A stretch of DNA of 64,000 nt from Ciona savignyi (GCA_000149265.1 CH003278.1:207551-271550), one strand, 5' to 3'. Shown: positions 42,559 through 64,000, counted from the stretch's first letter. Translations and numbers: made by a program. The notes: generated by a model not told the origin, from the sequence alone.

Positions 42559-44117
42559 ATAAAATAACTTAATTCTTTATAGAAAAGCTTCAAAATTTAC
42601 AGAAAGTTAATTGGAAAACACAAATTTAATTTTATGTTTTTGACAGAAATCTAAAAAAAATCATGATTTCAGCCATATGTATTTGAAATTAAAGTAATAT
42701 AAACTAAATTGCCACTATATACTTCTATATGTATCCAGTTGTGCCTACAATATAAGTTTCATTTTCTTATTGATATACAGTATATTTATATATACCAGTA
42801 CATGTGTTTAAGACTGTAAGTTTAAAATCCTCTTTGACTAAATATAACAATATCTTAGTAGTAGTAGGCTAATTTCAGCTGCTAAATTCAAAGATTAAAT
42901 TGCCCAAATGGGGTACACTTTAATAACAATACCGGTACCTAAAAAGTGTACTGTATTGGCATAAATGTTTTGGCAATAGGTGCTAAAGTGTGTGGTTATG
43001 TTATGGTTAATGCTAAAGTATTTTCCTTAAACCGATCTATAAGAATCAACTGATAAATTAAATAAATAGAAATCCAAATTGTTTTAATCGTACATTGTGT
43101 TTATCGAAAATTGTGAAAGATCATTCTCTTTTTAATATATATTTTAACTGTATTAATAAACAACTAATAGCCAAATATGTATATATTTAACATTGTTTAA
43201 CAAACTCATGGCTTTCCTTAAAAATGCAGTTAGTTGACAACAAAATTCAATGAACTGCAGATCAAAACAATAAATATAATTGACCTTATTTTGTTAAGTT
43301 TAATTTATGGGTGTTTGTAATTTGCATAATGGATGTTGGTTTATTGCATCTTAACCAGCTAGGTTTTATGATACCAAAAAAATTAATTCAATTCTGGTAT
43401 TATCTTAAATATTTTACATTATTATGTAATTTAATGATTTGCTGGTCTTCGTTTCTTATCTTAAATATTGCAAGATAAATAAATGTATAGTGTGTGTTTT
43501 TGATCGCCAAGAAGAATGATATTTTCATGTTTAAAGTGCCTTTGACATGATCTGTGAATCAACATTCTATATTTTGTAGTGGAGAGATTGTCAGATAAAT
43601 CTTAATTTCTTCATGATTACAGCACTATTTCAGATATCCTATGTTGCACTCGGGATTTATAAATGTAATTCTGTAATTCGCACCGTACATTTATTCATGC
43701 ATTTTTTATTGAAAACATCATTTTCGAATGTACAATTATTTTAGGTTCATTTTTTTTAATAAAGCAGGTTTTAGTTTCTTTATAATCATGGTTATTTTTT
43801 GGTAATGTACCATTGTCATTAAAACGTTTGATCATTTTTCATTTTTCTCATGGAAAAGGGCCAACGATCTTTAGCCAGTTTCATTTAAGCATTGTGTAAT
43901 CATAATCATCCTTTTCAACATTAAACAATATTTATCTTAATCTGGGAAATAGATGAACTGCTGCAATTGTATTATCGTATTTTTTACCAAAAATTATCAC
44001 ATGACGGTACCGGTACATTAAAAATCTGTACAAAGAATAATTTTCTAATTTCTTTAACCGTAACACTATATAACAGTAGCAATTACATTTTTACCTGTGT
44101 GACTTATAATTTTATAG
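42559..44117. other. Gap between tropomyosin-like gene and SPG7
   Basis: AT-rich DNA of 1.5 kb including the tropomyosin 3' UTR, with AATAAA-type signals near 43062. No exon, SINE or MITE is recognised. Confidence 0.5.
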
Positions 44118-44149
44118 GGAAATGAGAAAACCAAGATTTGTATTGTAAA
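44118..44149 (+). promoter_or_regulatory. Upstream ORF in the SPG7 5' leader
   Basis: After an acceptor-like TTTATAG (44111-44117) the leader contains ATG at 44122 opening an 8-codon frame that stops with TAA at 44146-44148. This is one nucleotide before the SPG7 start at 44150. If the leader starts at 44118, ribosomes would meet this minimal uORF first. Confidence 0.45.
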
Positions 44150-54375
<10,226 letters not shown>

Positions 54376-54438
54376 ACTCTTTTATATACTTCCCATAATC
54401 ACTGTGCTCATGTGCTGCTTTCTATTGTTTTTTTTCGC

Positions 54439-54444
54439 AATAAA
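54439..54444 (+). other. SPG7 poly(A) signal
   Basis: AATAAA 64 nt after the SPG7 stop codon, followed by a T-rich stretch. It implies that the SPG7 mRNA ends around 54460, about 290 nt before the SELENOO acceptor site. Confidence 0.7.
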
Positions 54445-54761
54445 ATCTTCGACTTTTGCTTTGATATGCCATCCCGCCGGCCTTTTTATTAAAAAGTAAT
54501 TGAATTTTATTTATTGAGATTTTTGGTTTACTTAAGACAACTTGGTACTAAAATTATGCCTTCTTTTTTATGACAGTCTAAATCAAAAAGCCTTAACTCA
54601 GTGAAATCACTGGATGATAATAGAATTGAGTTGCTTTCTAAAACTTTAATAATAAAAAGTTTAATTGCGACTTCATAGCTTTGATTTGTTCTTTATGTTC
54701 ACACTACTCTACATTTTTTTTCTTAACTCGAACTTTTCTGCCTACAGGTTTACTTAGTGCT

Positions 54762-56666
54762 ATGTTAGGGAGATGTACGTTTTGGAAACTAAGTAAAATT
54801 TTGCCGACCACAGCGAGACACGTCTCGAAGATGAGTGTGAAGCAACTTGAAGAACTGCAGCTGGACAACCTGGTTCTAAGGAGTCTTCCTTTGGATAGCT
54901 CGAAGGTTCCAGGTTCAAGGCAGGTCCGGGGAGCTTGTTTTTCACTTTCGGATCCAACTCCGCTGGACAACCCAAGGCTTGTTGAGTGGTCAGGCAGCGC
55001 TCTGAAGTTGCTTGACCTTCAACACGATGCGGGATCCTCACAAAAATTAGCCGATTATTTCTCCGGGAACAAGTTGCTTCATGGAAGCGTTCCTGCATCT
55101 CACTGTTACTGTGGTCACCAGTTCGGGTATTTCTCGGGTCAGCTGGGTGACGGGGCTGCAGTGTATCTCGGCGAAGTTGTCAACAACTCCGGTCGGAGAT
55201 TAGAGCTCCAACTGAAAGGATCGGGCAAAACTCCTTATTCTCGTTCCGCTGACGGTAGGAAGGTACTCCGATCAACAATTCGAGAGTTCCTGTGTAGTGA
55301 AGCAATGTTCCACCTCGGTATACCCACCACCAGAGCTGGGACTGTCATTGTGTCCGACGACCAAGTCGTGAGGGATATATTTTACGACGGCAAGGCTAAA
55401 ATGGAGAACTGTGCAGTAGTTTTGAGAATCGCGCCGACATTTTTGCGGTTCGGGTCATTTGAGATTTTCAAACCTGTAGATCCAACAACTGGTAGGAAGG
55501 GACCAAGTGATAGAATGCATGAAATCCTACCCCAAATGTTGGACTACTGTCTTGAAAACTTGTTTCCTGAAATACCAACATCGATTCCAAAATCCCAACA
55601 GTATCTTGAGCTTTACAAAGAAGTTTGTATTAAAACCGCGAAACTTGTGGCAAAATGGCAGTGTGTTGGCTTCTGTCATGGAGTGCTTAACACAGATAAC
55701 ATGAGCCTTTTAGGCTTGACTATAGACTATGGTCCATTTGGGTTCATGGATTATTTTGACCCAAACTTTCAATGCAACAACTCTGACAACCAAGGCAGAT
55801 ACGTCTACAAAGCCCAGCCTGAAATCTGCCATTGGAACCTTAAAAAGTTTGCAGAAGCAATCAAAGAGAGTGTCGATCTTGAGGACTCTTTAAAAGTTCT
55901 AGAAACTTTTTTTCCTGTGTATAAAAAGGAACATTTTATGGGGATGAGTAAAAAGCTTGGGTTCTCGGTTAGTTTTAATGACGATGAAAATCTCATTGAA
56001 AGCTTTTTGCAAACAATGCAAGATACCTTCTCCGACTTCACCAACTCCTTCAGAAATCTAAATAAACTTTCATGGCCAGGGCTGGAAAATCATGCACAGA
56101 CTTTCGATGCTACATTAGAATCTTTATTGGAGGGTTGTGCCGATTTGGAAAGGGTTAAACTGCAAAATAAAAGCGGTTTTACAAGAGATCAAATAAATTC
56201 ACTTAAGCAAATAGCCGAACAGAACCCTGCATTTCTGGCAATGATCGGAGCTAGTGTTCAAGCCATTGAAGATGAAGTTAAAAAAATGGATGCTGGCGAA
56301 CGCCTAGAAAATCTTTCCGAAAGCGAGCTGCAGGTGACCAACAAAGAGAAGTGGAAAAGCTGGCTGGAGAAGTATGTTTGTAGACTGAAAAAGGAAAGCG
56401 ATAATGCGGAAAACCTTATGGTTCTTGACACTCAAAGAAAATACCTTATGGATGGCGCGAATCCTAAGTACATTCTGCGCAATTATATTGCTCAAAATGC
56501 AATTGAGCAAGCGGAAAATGGTGATTTTTCTGAAGTTCGAAATGTGTTGCACCGATTAGAAAACCCGTTTGAGAAAGAACCTATAACTCAAGAGTGTGGA
56601 TCGTCGAAATACAACGCTCTGCCTCCAATTTCCGCACTTTCCTTGAAAGTTTCTTGATCTTCATAA
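54762..56666 (+). CDS. SELENOO: Selenoprotein O (mitochondrial AMPylating pseudokinase), Sec at C-terminus
   Basis: A protein of the SelO/YdiU family: a kinase fold that binds ATP upside down and transfers AMP to Ser/Thr/Tyr of mitochondrial redox proteins. One exon; the start ATG (54762) lies 14 nt after a strong acceptor (TTTTCTGCCTACAG, ending 54747) and opens an Arg/Lys/Ser-rich mitochondrial presequence (residues 1-24). Motifs: GHQFGYFSGQLGDGAA (118-133), LQLKGSGKTPYSR with the ATP-contacting Lys (149-161), DGRKVLRSTIREFLCSEAMF (164-183), GFCHGVLNTDNMS (303-315) and IDYGPFGFMD (321-330), the last two carrying the metal-binding Asn/Asp. The frame reaches TGA at 56655-56657, then TCT TCA TAA. 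Decoding TGA as selenocysteine gives LPPISALSLKVS-U-SS, matching the PP...CVTUSS ending known for vertebrate SELENOO. Length 634 with Sec. The proposed stop is TAA at 56664-56666. Confidence 0.96.
56655..56657 (+). other. In-frame TGA, probable selenocysteine codon
   Basis: TGA follows KVS and is followed by two serine codons and TAA. Vertebrate SELENOO ends Sec-Ser-Ser, and the preceding PP and A-L positions also line up. The codon is position 632 of 634. This is a direct reading; recoding is inferred from homology and from the SECIS-like fold downstream. Confidence 0.9.
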
Positions 56667-56736
56667 ATACCCAAATGACCTAACGATTATTTGGGTTTAT
56701 GTGATCATTTTCTTTTTTTTAATTTGGTGCATTTTT

Positions 56737-56804
56737 CACTAGCTTATGACGGTTAATGTATTAACTTGTAATGCAAGCTGCTTTAACCCGATGTTTTGTT
56801 AGTG
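56737..56804 (+). promoter_or_regulatory. Candidate SECIS element in the SELENOO 3' UTR
   Basis: A stem-loop about 70 nt after the stop with the SECIS layout. The lower stem is CACTAG (56737) with TTAGTG (56799-56804). The quartet strand ATGA (56746-56749) lies opposite GA (56790-56791). The upper helix GGTTAA (56751-56756) pairs with TTAACC (56783-56788) and extends by GTA/TGC across a U-U mismatch. An unpaired AA follows in the apical region (56763-56764), 13 nt after ATGA. This was paired by hand and no folding program was run. Confidence 0.7.
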
Positions 56805-56949
56805 TTCATGTTTTTAATTCTTATTTAATAAGCAGACACATCAGCATTTTGCTATTGTTCCTTAAGTACGTTCCTTGTATATGGATATGTGTCATGCATT
56901 GGCGAATTTGCACTTCGTTCTGAAAATAAGCTGCAATATAGGCTTCGTA

Positions 56950-57088
56950 TTTACCATCGTACAACACCCACAGTAACCGGACGGGGCAAAGTTTGACGAT
57001 CTGAAGAAGTAATTTAATTCCTTACCCATGTAATAACGGCCACTGCGTTTTCCCATCCCCGGGTATAAACATGATCACGTTATTCTAA
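56950..57088 (+). mobile_element. SINE 3' fragment
   Basis: TCGTACAACACCCACAGTAACC, GGACGGGGCAAAGTTTGACG and the tail CCCATCCCCGGGTATAAACATG are the diverged 3' half of the SINE. It lies in or just past the SELENOO 3' UTR. Confidence 0.5.
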
Positions 57089-57119
57089 GTCACTGCGGAT
57101 AAACTTTAGACCACGCTTA

Positions 57120-59012
57120 TTTTTATGTCAATAAGATTCATACCTCCTGTATTTATAAGTGTTTTTACTTGAATATTACTTTGATCAATAAATAAGAAAT
57201 TTATTTACAAGTCATGGTAGTTCATTTATTGATTTTGTACGATACCGGTACCATTTCAACAAAGATAAAATATTATTTGTTTTATTTTTTAATTCGTAAG
57301 CATACAGTTTAGGTGCCTTTAATAATATAAAGTGAGTATTAATTGCATGTTTTTTATTGTATATTTTATGAATTGTGTAAACTTATTTTTCTGACGTCAA
57401 CTGCAAAATTACAATTCATTTTTTGCTTGCACTTCTGTTATGTTGTTTTAATATTAATGGTGACAAACTCTTGCGTGATGACGTTCGACAGGTTAGTCTT
57501 GTGGTTTAGTGCTTCGCCTGTAAGTCTAAGGGTTGCAGAAACGAAAATGGTCGCTAGCTGCTTGGGCAAGGCACTTAACGGACATTGCTGGTACTCAGCG
57601 AATTAATAGGTTCTACCTAATTAAAGTCTTAATCATACACAACACGCTGAAATAGTTCCAGTAACCCGACGGAGGGCGCGAGGTAATCTAACGATTGCCT
57701 GTGTGTTACACCCTTGGTATTTCCATTCACGGGGATAAACGATCCTACAGTAGCCCACGTTTTATACCAATACCATTAAATATCAATATTATCAGTGTTG
57801 GTATATTTTAAAAATGCAATTATAGCCTCCCTCTAATTCTAAAGAAAACGAATATTATTTTACTTCATTTTATATTTTTCACAACTTTACTGGCCTACCA
57901 TAATTCCTCTCTGGACCAAGAAAATATGATTAAAAATTAAGGAATGTGGATTGATAAGTAGCCGATAATCCGATATTACTTCATAAACAAAATGGAAATT
58001 TCCGACAGGCTATAAAGATGTAAAAAGCGACCAATTTTGGAAGGTTTGGGTTGTCGATAAACCTTAAAGATGCGATATATAGGAAACAAACTGATCTGTT
58101 TACTTGAAATTTTAATAATAGTCGCAAAAATACAAAATTCTATTTACACAAATTACTTAAAATTGGCAAAATAAAGTATCCTTTTAACGAATTATACCAC
58201 ACTATATATTTATATATTAAAATTTCAGTAGGCTACTAACATTATGACATTTACTATATTAAAATTTCAGTACTAACATTATGACATTCGTTTTTTGTAT
58301 GTTAATATGATATGTTATCCAATATCTCGCACTTGTAGCAGCGCTCTGCTTTTAGACGGGTTTTGCCGGGTAAAGACAAGGGGTGAACAGAGATTAGGTA
58401 TTTTATTGGGGTTTTTACGCAAGGTGCAGCAAGGAAAAGCGCCTTACACAGGGCATAGCTTAGGTAGGTATAGGTAAAGGTTTTGAGAGAGCGGGTAGTC
58501 CAAGCGAGGACCAACCAAATTGCTCTCTGATATTACGAAATCTTATACAGTTTATATAAGACACATTACAGGAAACACATGTTTGTATACACGAGGCGTG
58601 GACGTGTTAAACAGAAAACTCGCGGGAAATAATTCATCGACTGATGTCGAAAACAGGAAATTAATCGCGACTTCCCATGCATACAATATGGACACATGGC
58701 ATGGCGCGACCTATAGTTGTTAAAATATATAATAATACAATTATAAACGTGTGGTATTCCCACACACTAAAAGGGCAATTTCTTAAATATATATAAATTT
58801 TACAATGCTGGGCTACTACTTTATAAAGCAGCTGGATACTCAACATCAGCACAGAGAGTTAGAAATTTTAATATGAATTACAAAAAAATATAGATTCTAA
58901 TTGTAAGGAATAGGCCTGTTGGTCAATTGTGTGTCCCAATGGAAGATTGTACGGTTATTCATTCAAGATATTTTATTTGAGAACAGATGTATATACCCAA
59001 AATTTAGCCGAT
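57120..59012. repeat. Direct duplication, copy 1
   Basis: Most of this stretch reappears near-identically at 62600-64000 in the same orientation. The pairs include GCATACAGTTTAGGTGCC (57301 and 62691), a SINE (57480-57745 and 62872-63150), and the long AT-rich tail to ATACCCAAAATTTAGCCGA. Copy 1 carries about 430 extra bases (about 58335-58765) that copy 2 lacks, with the shared word CACT at both edges. Weaker similarity extends left to about 57120. Confidence 0.88.
57480..57745 (+). mobile_element. SINE inside duplication copy 1
   Basis: GACAGGTTAGTCTTGTGG, GGTTGCAGAAACGAAAATGG, GCTTGGGCAAGGCACTTAAC, ACACAACACGCTGAAATAG, GTAACCCGACGGAGGGCGCG and the tail TTCACGGGGATAAACG. Compared with its twin in copy 2, it lacks about 10 bp in GCTAGCTG-CTTGGGC. 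Confidence 0.8.
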
Positions 59013-59649
59013 GGCTACAGGGGTTTCTTTTGTCCGTAAAACAGCAAAGATCACTTTATAAAATGTAATCGCCTAATTACCGTGTGCCCTTAGAAGTCAT
59101 GTTGTATGTACGTAAATATATAACTACTGTTTTGGTAGTTTAGTTCTGAAGTATATCTTTTTAATACGACACCTTAATTAGTTGAGTTTATTCTTCATCA
59201 GTAAAATGCCTTGTCTGAAGACATAAACGACTACCTACCGACTAGTTACATTTTTAGACCTTTTGTCTGCAGGCATGCCATATCGGCTAACCAGGTAGGT
59301 ATAAGCAATGAAAACACAAGAAAATGTCTGGCAATTAAAGCACATTTAATTTATTACTTGTAACTGAGGCAAAAAGTGTTAGGTGTGTATTAGTGGTTAA
59401 AATCAAATCATTTTCGCATAAAAGTTTAGTGAAATTGTGTATAAATTTTTGTTTGCTTGTTTTAATTTACTCGTAGGATTGTCTATGCAATGCTCATTAA
59501 TACAGATGTGATGAACGAATTCGAAAATAACGGCACACCAAAATATACATTATTTGAAATCTATTTTACAAGGAGGACAGACTTGTTAAATAAAAAATTA
59601 TTAGGACTACATGATACAGGGAAATGCTAATAAACGTTCTGTGATCTTC

Positions 59650-59751
59650 TTAGCAACAACAGCAAGTCGCAGTCGCAAGGGCGTCTTCAGCACAGCACGT
59701 GCAACACGAACACGCCACACTTGTGCAACAGCAGAAAGTATTTTTCAAGCA
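59650..59751 (-). CDS. Cysteine-rich C-terminal exon, partial gene
   Basis: After an acceptor (TTTAACATTACAG on the minus strand) an open frame of 33 codons runs to TAA at 59650-59652. Thirteen of the 33 residues are cysteine: it opens CLKNTFCCCTSV, continues ACSCCTCCAEDALATAT and ends CCCC. The pattern resembles the palmitoylated or membrane-associated Cys-rich tails of small CYSTM-like proteins more than a metallothionein, but I do not recognise the family. Earlier exons would lie at higher coordinates on the minus strand and were not found; the phase at the acceptor is unknown. It could be a chance frame, though the cysteine density and splice site argue against that. Confidence 0.5.
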   Translation of the reverse strand, partial: CLKNTFCCCTSVACSCCTCCAEDALATATCCCC

Positions 59752-62599
59752 CTGTAATGTTAAATTTAAATGTTAGAAAATACTCGTTAGAACTAAACAC
59801 AAAATTTTCTAAACATCCTTTTTTTTCTAAACATCTTTCAAACAAACGAGCTATAAATGTGACTGATTTCGAGGTGTGGCACAGTTATAGATGACTGTTT
59901 TGACAAATTCACCATTGGAATATTTCCTGTTTGACCGTCAATTTATTTTAAAAGACAAACCCAACTATGATTACACTTAGTTATACATCTTGTACACATT
60001 TACCCAACTATGGACAGGAAGTACAATTTGACAATTGTCCATAATATGTCATTTCCATGTTTTTTCGCTATATGTTTTAAATAAAAATACAAATGACGAA
60101 ACTATTAATTAAGCATTCGAACATGTTAAATACCGCTTTTTTATTTGTTTTATCATCCTGAAAATCCTATTTTGATTATTTTTTTACTTCCTTTACAGAC
60201 TAAACAGTGGGACAGAACACTTAACTATTTTAAAATCTAGCTTTTAACTCTAACTTCTTTTTAACTTCTTTACAATCAGTTATGATTTACTGTCCCTTCT
60301 TATACATGTTTGTGATTATTTAAAATATCGTGATGTGTTCGGCATAGTATACGACCGTTGTTAGTTGACGAGAAATATTAATGTTAGAAATGTAGTTGGT
60401 TGACTTCGGAACCCAGCGATTATTGGACATGGCGCCAAAAGAACGTTGGCTTAATGTCGGGTTAACGTGGGGTCAATGGATCATTGGCAACAGCAAAAAC
60501 AAGTGTAAAAAGTGACGTCGACAACGACCCAATGCTGACGTAAGGCGGTCACAAAGGGTTCGAGATATAGAAACACGTTCAGCCAACCTAGCTACCTTTG
60601 CCGCTAACTATAATACGAGATATACTGATGTACAAATTGGCATGAATTCTGCATTAAAGCAATAAGTTGGGGCTATTTTAAATATATTGCTAGCCCAAAG
60701 CACTGTCGAATGTGCTATGTTATTGTAAAGATAGCTACATATAAAATACATTTAATAGAAAGCCTAATTGTACCTTGAGCAATCCCGTAATGCAACCGAC
60801 GCACATGATGAGTAGTTGGATATGTTTTCACGATAAAAAAACTTTAAAGGGATTTATTTCCAAATGTTGATTTTTCTGTGGAAAAACACAAAAGCTACGA
60901 TTATTATGGTATTAATGGTGTAAGATAACACTTTAATCGTCATTAGTAGGCTAATTAATAATGCCGACCAAGTGTCAATAAAATGCGATAAGCTATACTA
61001 TTTTTGACTTAGACAAATCTGTTACCCTTTGGTACCCGGTAAGCTAGCTCCGGTTGTTTTTATAATAAATGGTCGAATCGAAAACTATATTATTATTCGA
61101 CTAGATATTACAAGGTAGACAGGACAACGGGGGTGTTGAGTCAAACCCAGCAGATTTAGCTAGATGTTTGTTTCCATCTAAATTCTAAACGAACAAAGTG
61201 AACGCGCCTGAACCCAATACATTACGTCGTTCCTGCAAAATCTTATATATATACAGCATTTGTTTCGCCAATCCAACGGTAAGCGTGAAATAATATGACG
61301 ATAACCCATGTTATAGCTCATCCGCGCTTTTCCTTCAAGGGAAATAAACTATCATATCCTAAACTTCTAGAACTCTAAGCTGAATAAATAAATGCAAATA
61401 CAAAAGTGTTGTTTCATATCTGCAAACGACAGTTTTTATAGCATGGTTTGGGAATTTTATGCCTTTTTCTCGTCTCATTCACACATACAGCTATATAAAA
61501 GCACGGTTTCACCGTACTATTTTTAGATGGGGTATTTTCTAGGCTAGCTGGACATGAGCAATGTTAAGAGGCGCAGCATCTAGATATGCGATTGTTTATA
61601 TTTAACAATTACCGTTGCGCCAAACGGAGTTAAACTATATACTAAATTTTCACAGGTCTACATTTAAAAGTCCATATATTTTCATCTGACCGCTGCAACG
61701 ACGCCGCGATGACGTTCCATTGACATCCGCAATGACGTAACGCATCACCTTAGCCCAGATGGAAACTTTGGGTTGGCTAACCGTCTGCCAACGGTTTCAT
61801 TCGTCGGTGTTGTTACTGAAATTTTATAAGGAATGTGGTAACCAACTACAGATGTAGGATAAATGACGTATGCCTAATACGGCACTATAATAACCAACTC
61901 TATATTAAAAATAAATAATGAAACAGAAAACCAGTGACTAATCCCAATGTAAAATAGATAACTGCTCATCAATACTTAACCGAATCAATTCCAGGAACAT
62001 AAAACTACCCACCATGCAGATTTTTATTCGGGGTATTAAATATCATCTCGACTAAAAAAATATATATTGGCAGTATAACTTTTTAAAGTATATAAACGTA
62101 GAGAAACATTGTTTTTCCCGATGTTTTCTTTAAATATAAAAAATCGACGGTATAAAATGGGTTGTACACTGCAAAGCCAACAAGTTGGCAAAGTTATTCA
62201 CACCACAGGAAACCCAACGTTGCCCCTTGTTGATAATACACGAAGAATTGTTGTCAACATAATTTATTTTCGTCATTTTGACACAGCAGTCTTACAAGAT
62301 TTCCATACATCAGGAGTATTGACAGGAACGCATCTAGTGTAGAATTAATCACCCCTTTTCCCCACTGATTCGTCAAATAGTCGGTTGACGCAACTTCTAC
62401 TCTTATTGCCATCAACCCTATCTAACGGATGTTGTTGGTATAAGCATTGTGCACATGTGTAATTCAATTACGTATTTGCACTTTTATGATCAAATTTGAT
62501 GGTTGCCCGTGTTATACAGGCCTCTGCATTTTCCCGCCTCATTGAATAAACACTTTCACGATATCCTAACTTTCTAAGGAAATACTTCAACCCCTTTTA
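59752..62599. other. Intergenic stretch, no gene recognised
   Basis: AT-rich DNA with a worn SINE copy at about 61205-61375 (GCGCCTGAACCCAATACATT, CAATCCAACGGTAAGCGTG, CTTTTCCTTCAAGGGAAATA) and a patch of ACGTTGG/CAATGG words at 60430-60540. Upstream exons of the cysteine-rich gene may lie here but could not be identified. Confidence 0.45.
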
Positions 62600-64000
62600 T
62601 TATTAGGTCATTCGAAATTATATCTCATGTATTTATAAGGGTTTCGATTTATTAATACTTTGATTAAGTATTATAATTTTATTCATAAGCATACAGTTTA
62701 GGTGCCTTTAATAATATTAAGTGAGTATTGATTGCATGTTTTTCAATGTCTATTGAATGAATTGTGTAAACTCATTTTTCTGACGTAAACTGCAAAATTA
62801 CAAATTGCTTTTTTTACTTGCACATCTTTTCTGTTGTTTTAATATTAATGGTGACAAATTCTTGCGTGATAACGTTCGACGGGTTAGTCTTGTGGTTTAG
62901 TGCTTCGCCTTTCAGTCTAAGGGTTGCAGAAACGAAAATGGTCGCTAGCTGGTTGGTCGTGTCCTTGGGCAAGGCATTTAACGGACATTGCTGGTACTTA
63001 GCGAATTAATAGGTTCTACTTAATTAAAGGAAAGTCTTAATCATACATAACACGCTGAAATAGTTCCAGTAACCCGACGGAGGGCGCGAGGTAATCTGAC
63101 GATTGCCTGTGTGTTACACCCTTGGTATTTCCATTCACGGGGATAAACTTGAATAAACGATCCTACAGTAGCCCACGTTTTATACCAATACCATTAAATA
63201 TCAATATTATCAGTGTTGGTATATTTTAAAAATTCAATTATAGCTTCCCTCTGATTCTAAAGAAAACGAATATTATTTTACTTCATTTTATATTTTTCAC
63301 AACTTTACTGGCCTACCATAATTTCTCTCTGGACCAAGAAAATATGATTAAAAAATTAAGGAATGTCGTTTGATATGTAGCCGATAAGCCGAGATTACTT
63401 CATAAACAAAATGAAATTTTCCAACAGGCTATAAAAATGTAAAAGTGGCCAATTTTGGAAGGTTTGCGTTGTCAATAATCCTCAAGATGCGAAATATAGG
63501 AAACTAACTGATCTGTTTACTTGAATTTTTAAAAATAGTCGCAAAAATACAAAATTCTATTTACACAAATTACTTAAAATTGGCAAAATAAAGTATCCTT
63601 TTAACGAATTATACCACACTATATATATTTATATATTAAAATTTCAGTACTAACATTATGACATTTACTATATTTATATTAAAATTTCAGTACTAACATT
63701 ATGACATCCGTTTTTTTGTATGTTAAAATGATATGTTATCCAATATCTCGCACTAAAAGGGCAATTTCTTAAATATATATAAATTTTACAATTCTAGGCT
63801 ACTACTTTGTAAAGCAGCTGGATACTCAACATCAGCACAGAGAGTTACAAATTTTAATATGAATTACAAAAAATATAGATTCTAATTGTAAGGAATAAGC
63901 CTATTGGTCAATTGTGTGTCCCAATGGAAGATTGTACGGTTATTCATTCAAGATATTTTATTTGAAAACAGATGTATATATATACCCAAAATTTAGCCGA
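62600..64000. repeat. Direct duplication, copy 2 (runs off the window)
   Basis: Second copy of the 57120-59012 sequence, same orientation, still matching copy 1 at the last base. It carries the same SINE (62872-63150) but lacks the 430-bp segment: the junction reads ATCTCGCACTAAAAGGGC (about 63748-63765). Differences are scattered single bases and small indels, so the duplication is fairly recent. Confidence 0.88.
62872..63150 (+). mobile_element. SINE inside duplication copy 2
   Basis: Twin of the SINE at 57480, with the fuller core GGTTGGTCGTGTCCTTGGGC that copy 1 has partly lost. It ends CATTCACGGGGATAAAC. Confidence 0.82.

Noticed and set aside
56668..56695. Hairpin CCCAAAT...ATTTGGG right after the SELENOO stop, considered as the SECIS
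   Set aside because: Perfect 7-bp stem but no correctly placed AA apical loop and GA quartet; the fold at 56737-56804 fits better.

Overview
The window looks like an AT-rich invertebrate-chordate chromosome segment, most probably an ascidian of the Ciona type. That is inferred from small intron-split genes with vertebrate-like proteins, many short diverged SINEs and MITEs, and splice-acceptor sequences sitting just in front of several start codons, as expected where mRNAs receive a trans-spliced leader. The species cannot be proved from the sequence alone. No bacterial operon, CRISPR array, virus or toxin gene is seen.

Layout. 1-7.6 kb: no gene, only decayed transposons and short repeats. 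7.7-12.9 kb (minus): tektin-1, eight coding exons, with a ciliary-type X-box about 1.5 kb upstream. 17.6-21.0 kb (minus): uracil-DNA glycosylase, six solid coding exons plus a tentative tiny first exon. 22.0-22.8 kb (minus): a TMEM53/DUF829-type alpha/beta-hydrolase-like protein. 25.0-28.1 kb (minus): KDM2, a JmjC-CXXC-F-box-LRR histone demethylase without the usual PHD finger. 29.6-33.7 kb (minus): a GT10 alpha-1,3-fucosyltransferase. 34.4-41.7 kb: a transposon block with elements nested inside each other, including two pogo-like elements with TA target duplications. 41.8-42.6 kb (plus): an intronless tropomyosin-like gene. 44.1-54.4 kb (plus): SPG7/paraplegin, 14 coding exons, with a satellite array of about 335-bp units in intron 2. 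54.8-56.7 kb (plus): SELENOO in one exon, whose last sense codons include an in-frame TGA read as selenocysteine, followed by a SECIS-like fold. 57-64 kb: intergenic DNA with a long direct duplication and one cysteine-rich exon on the minus strand.

The genes do not form a single pathway. SPG7 and SELENOO are adjacent, co-oriented and both mitochondrial (inner-membrane AAA protease; redox-regulated AMPylating pseudokinase), so their pairing deserves attention. Exon coordinates were worked out by eye from splice signals, reading phase and recalled family homology, and no alignment program was run. The strongest biological signal is the selenocysteine recoding at the SELENOO C-terminus. I did not find an undescribed multi-gene system.
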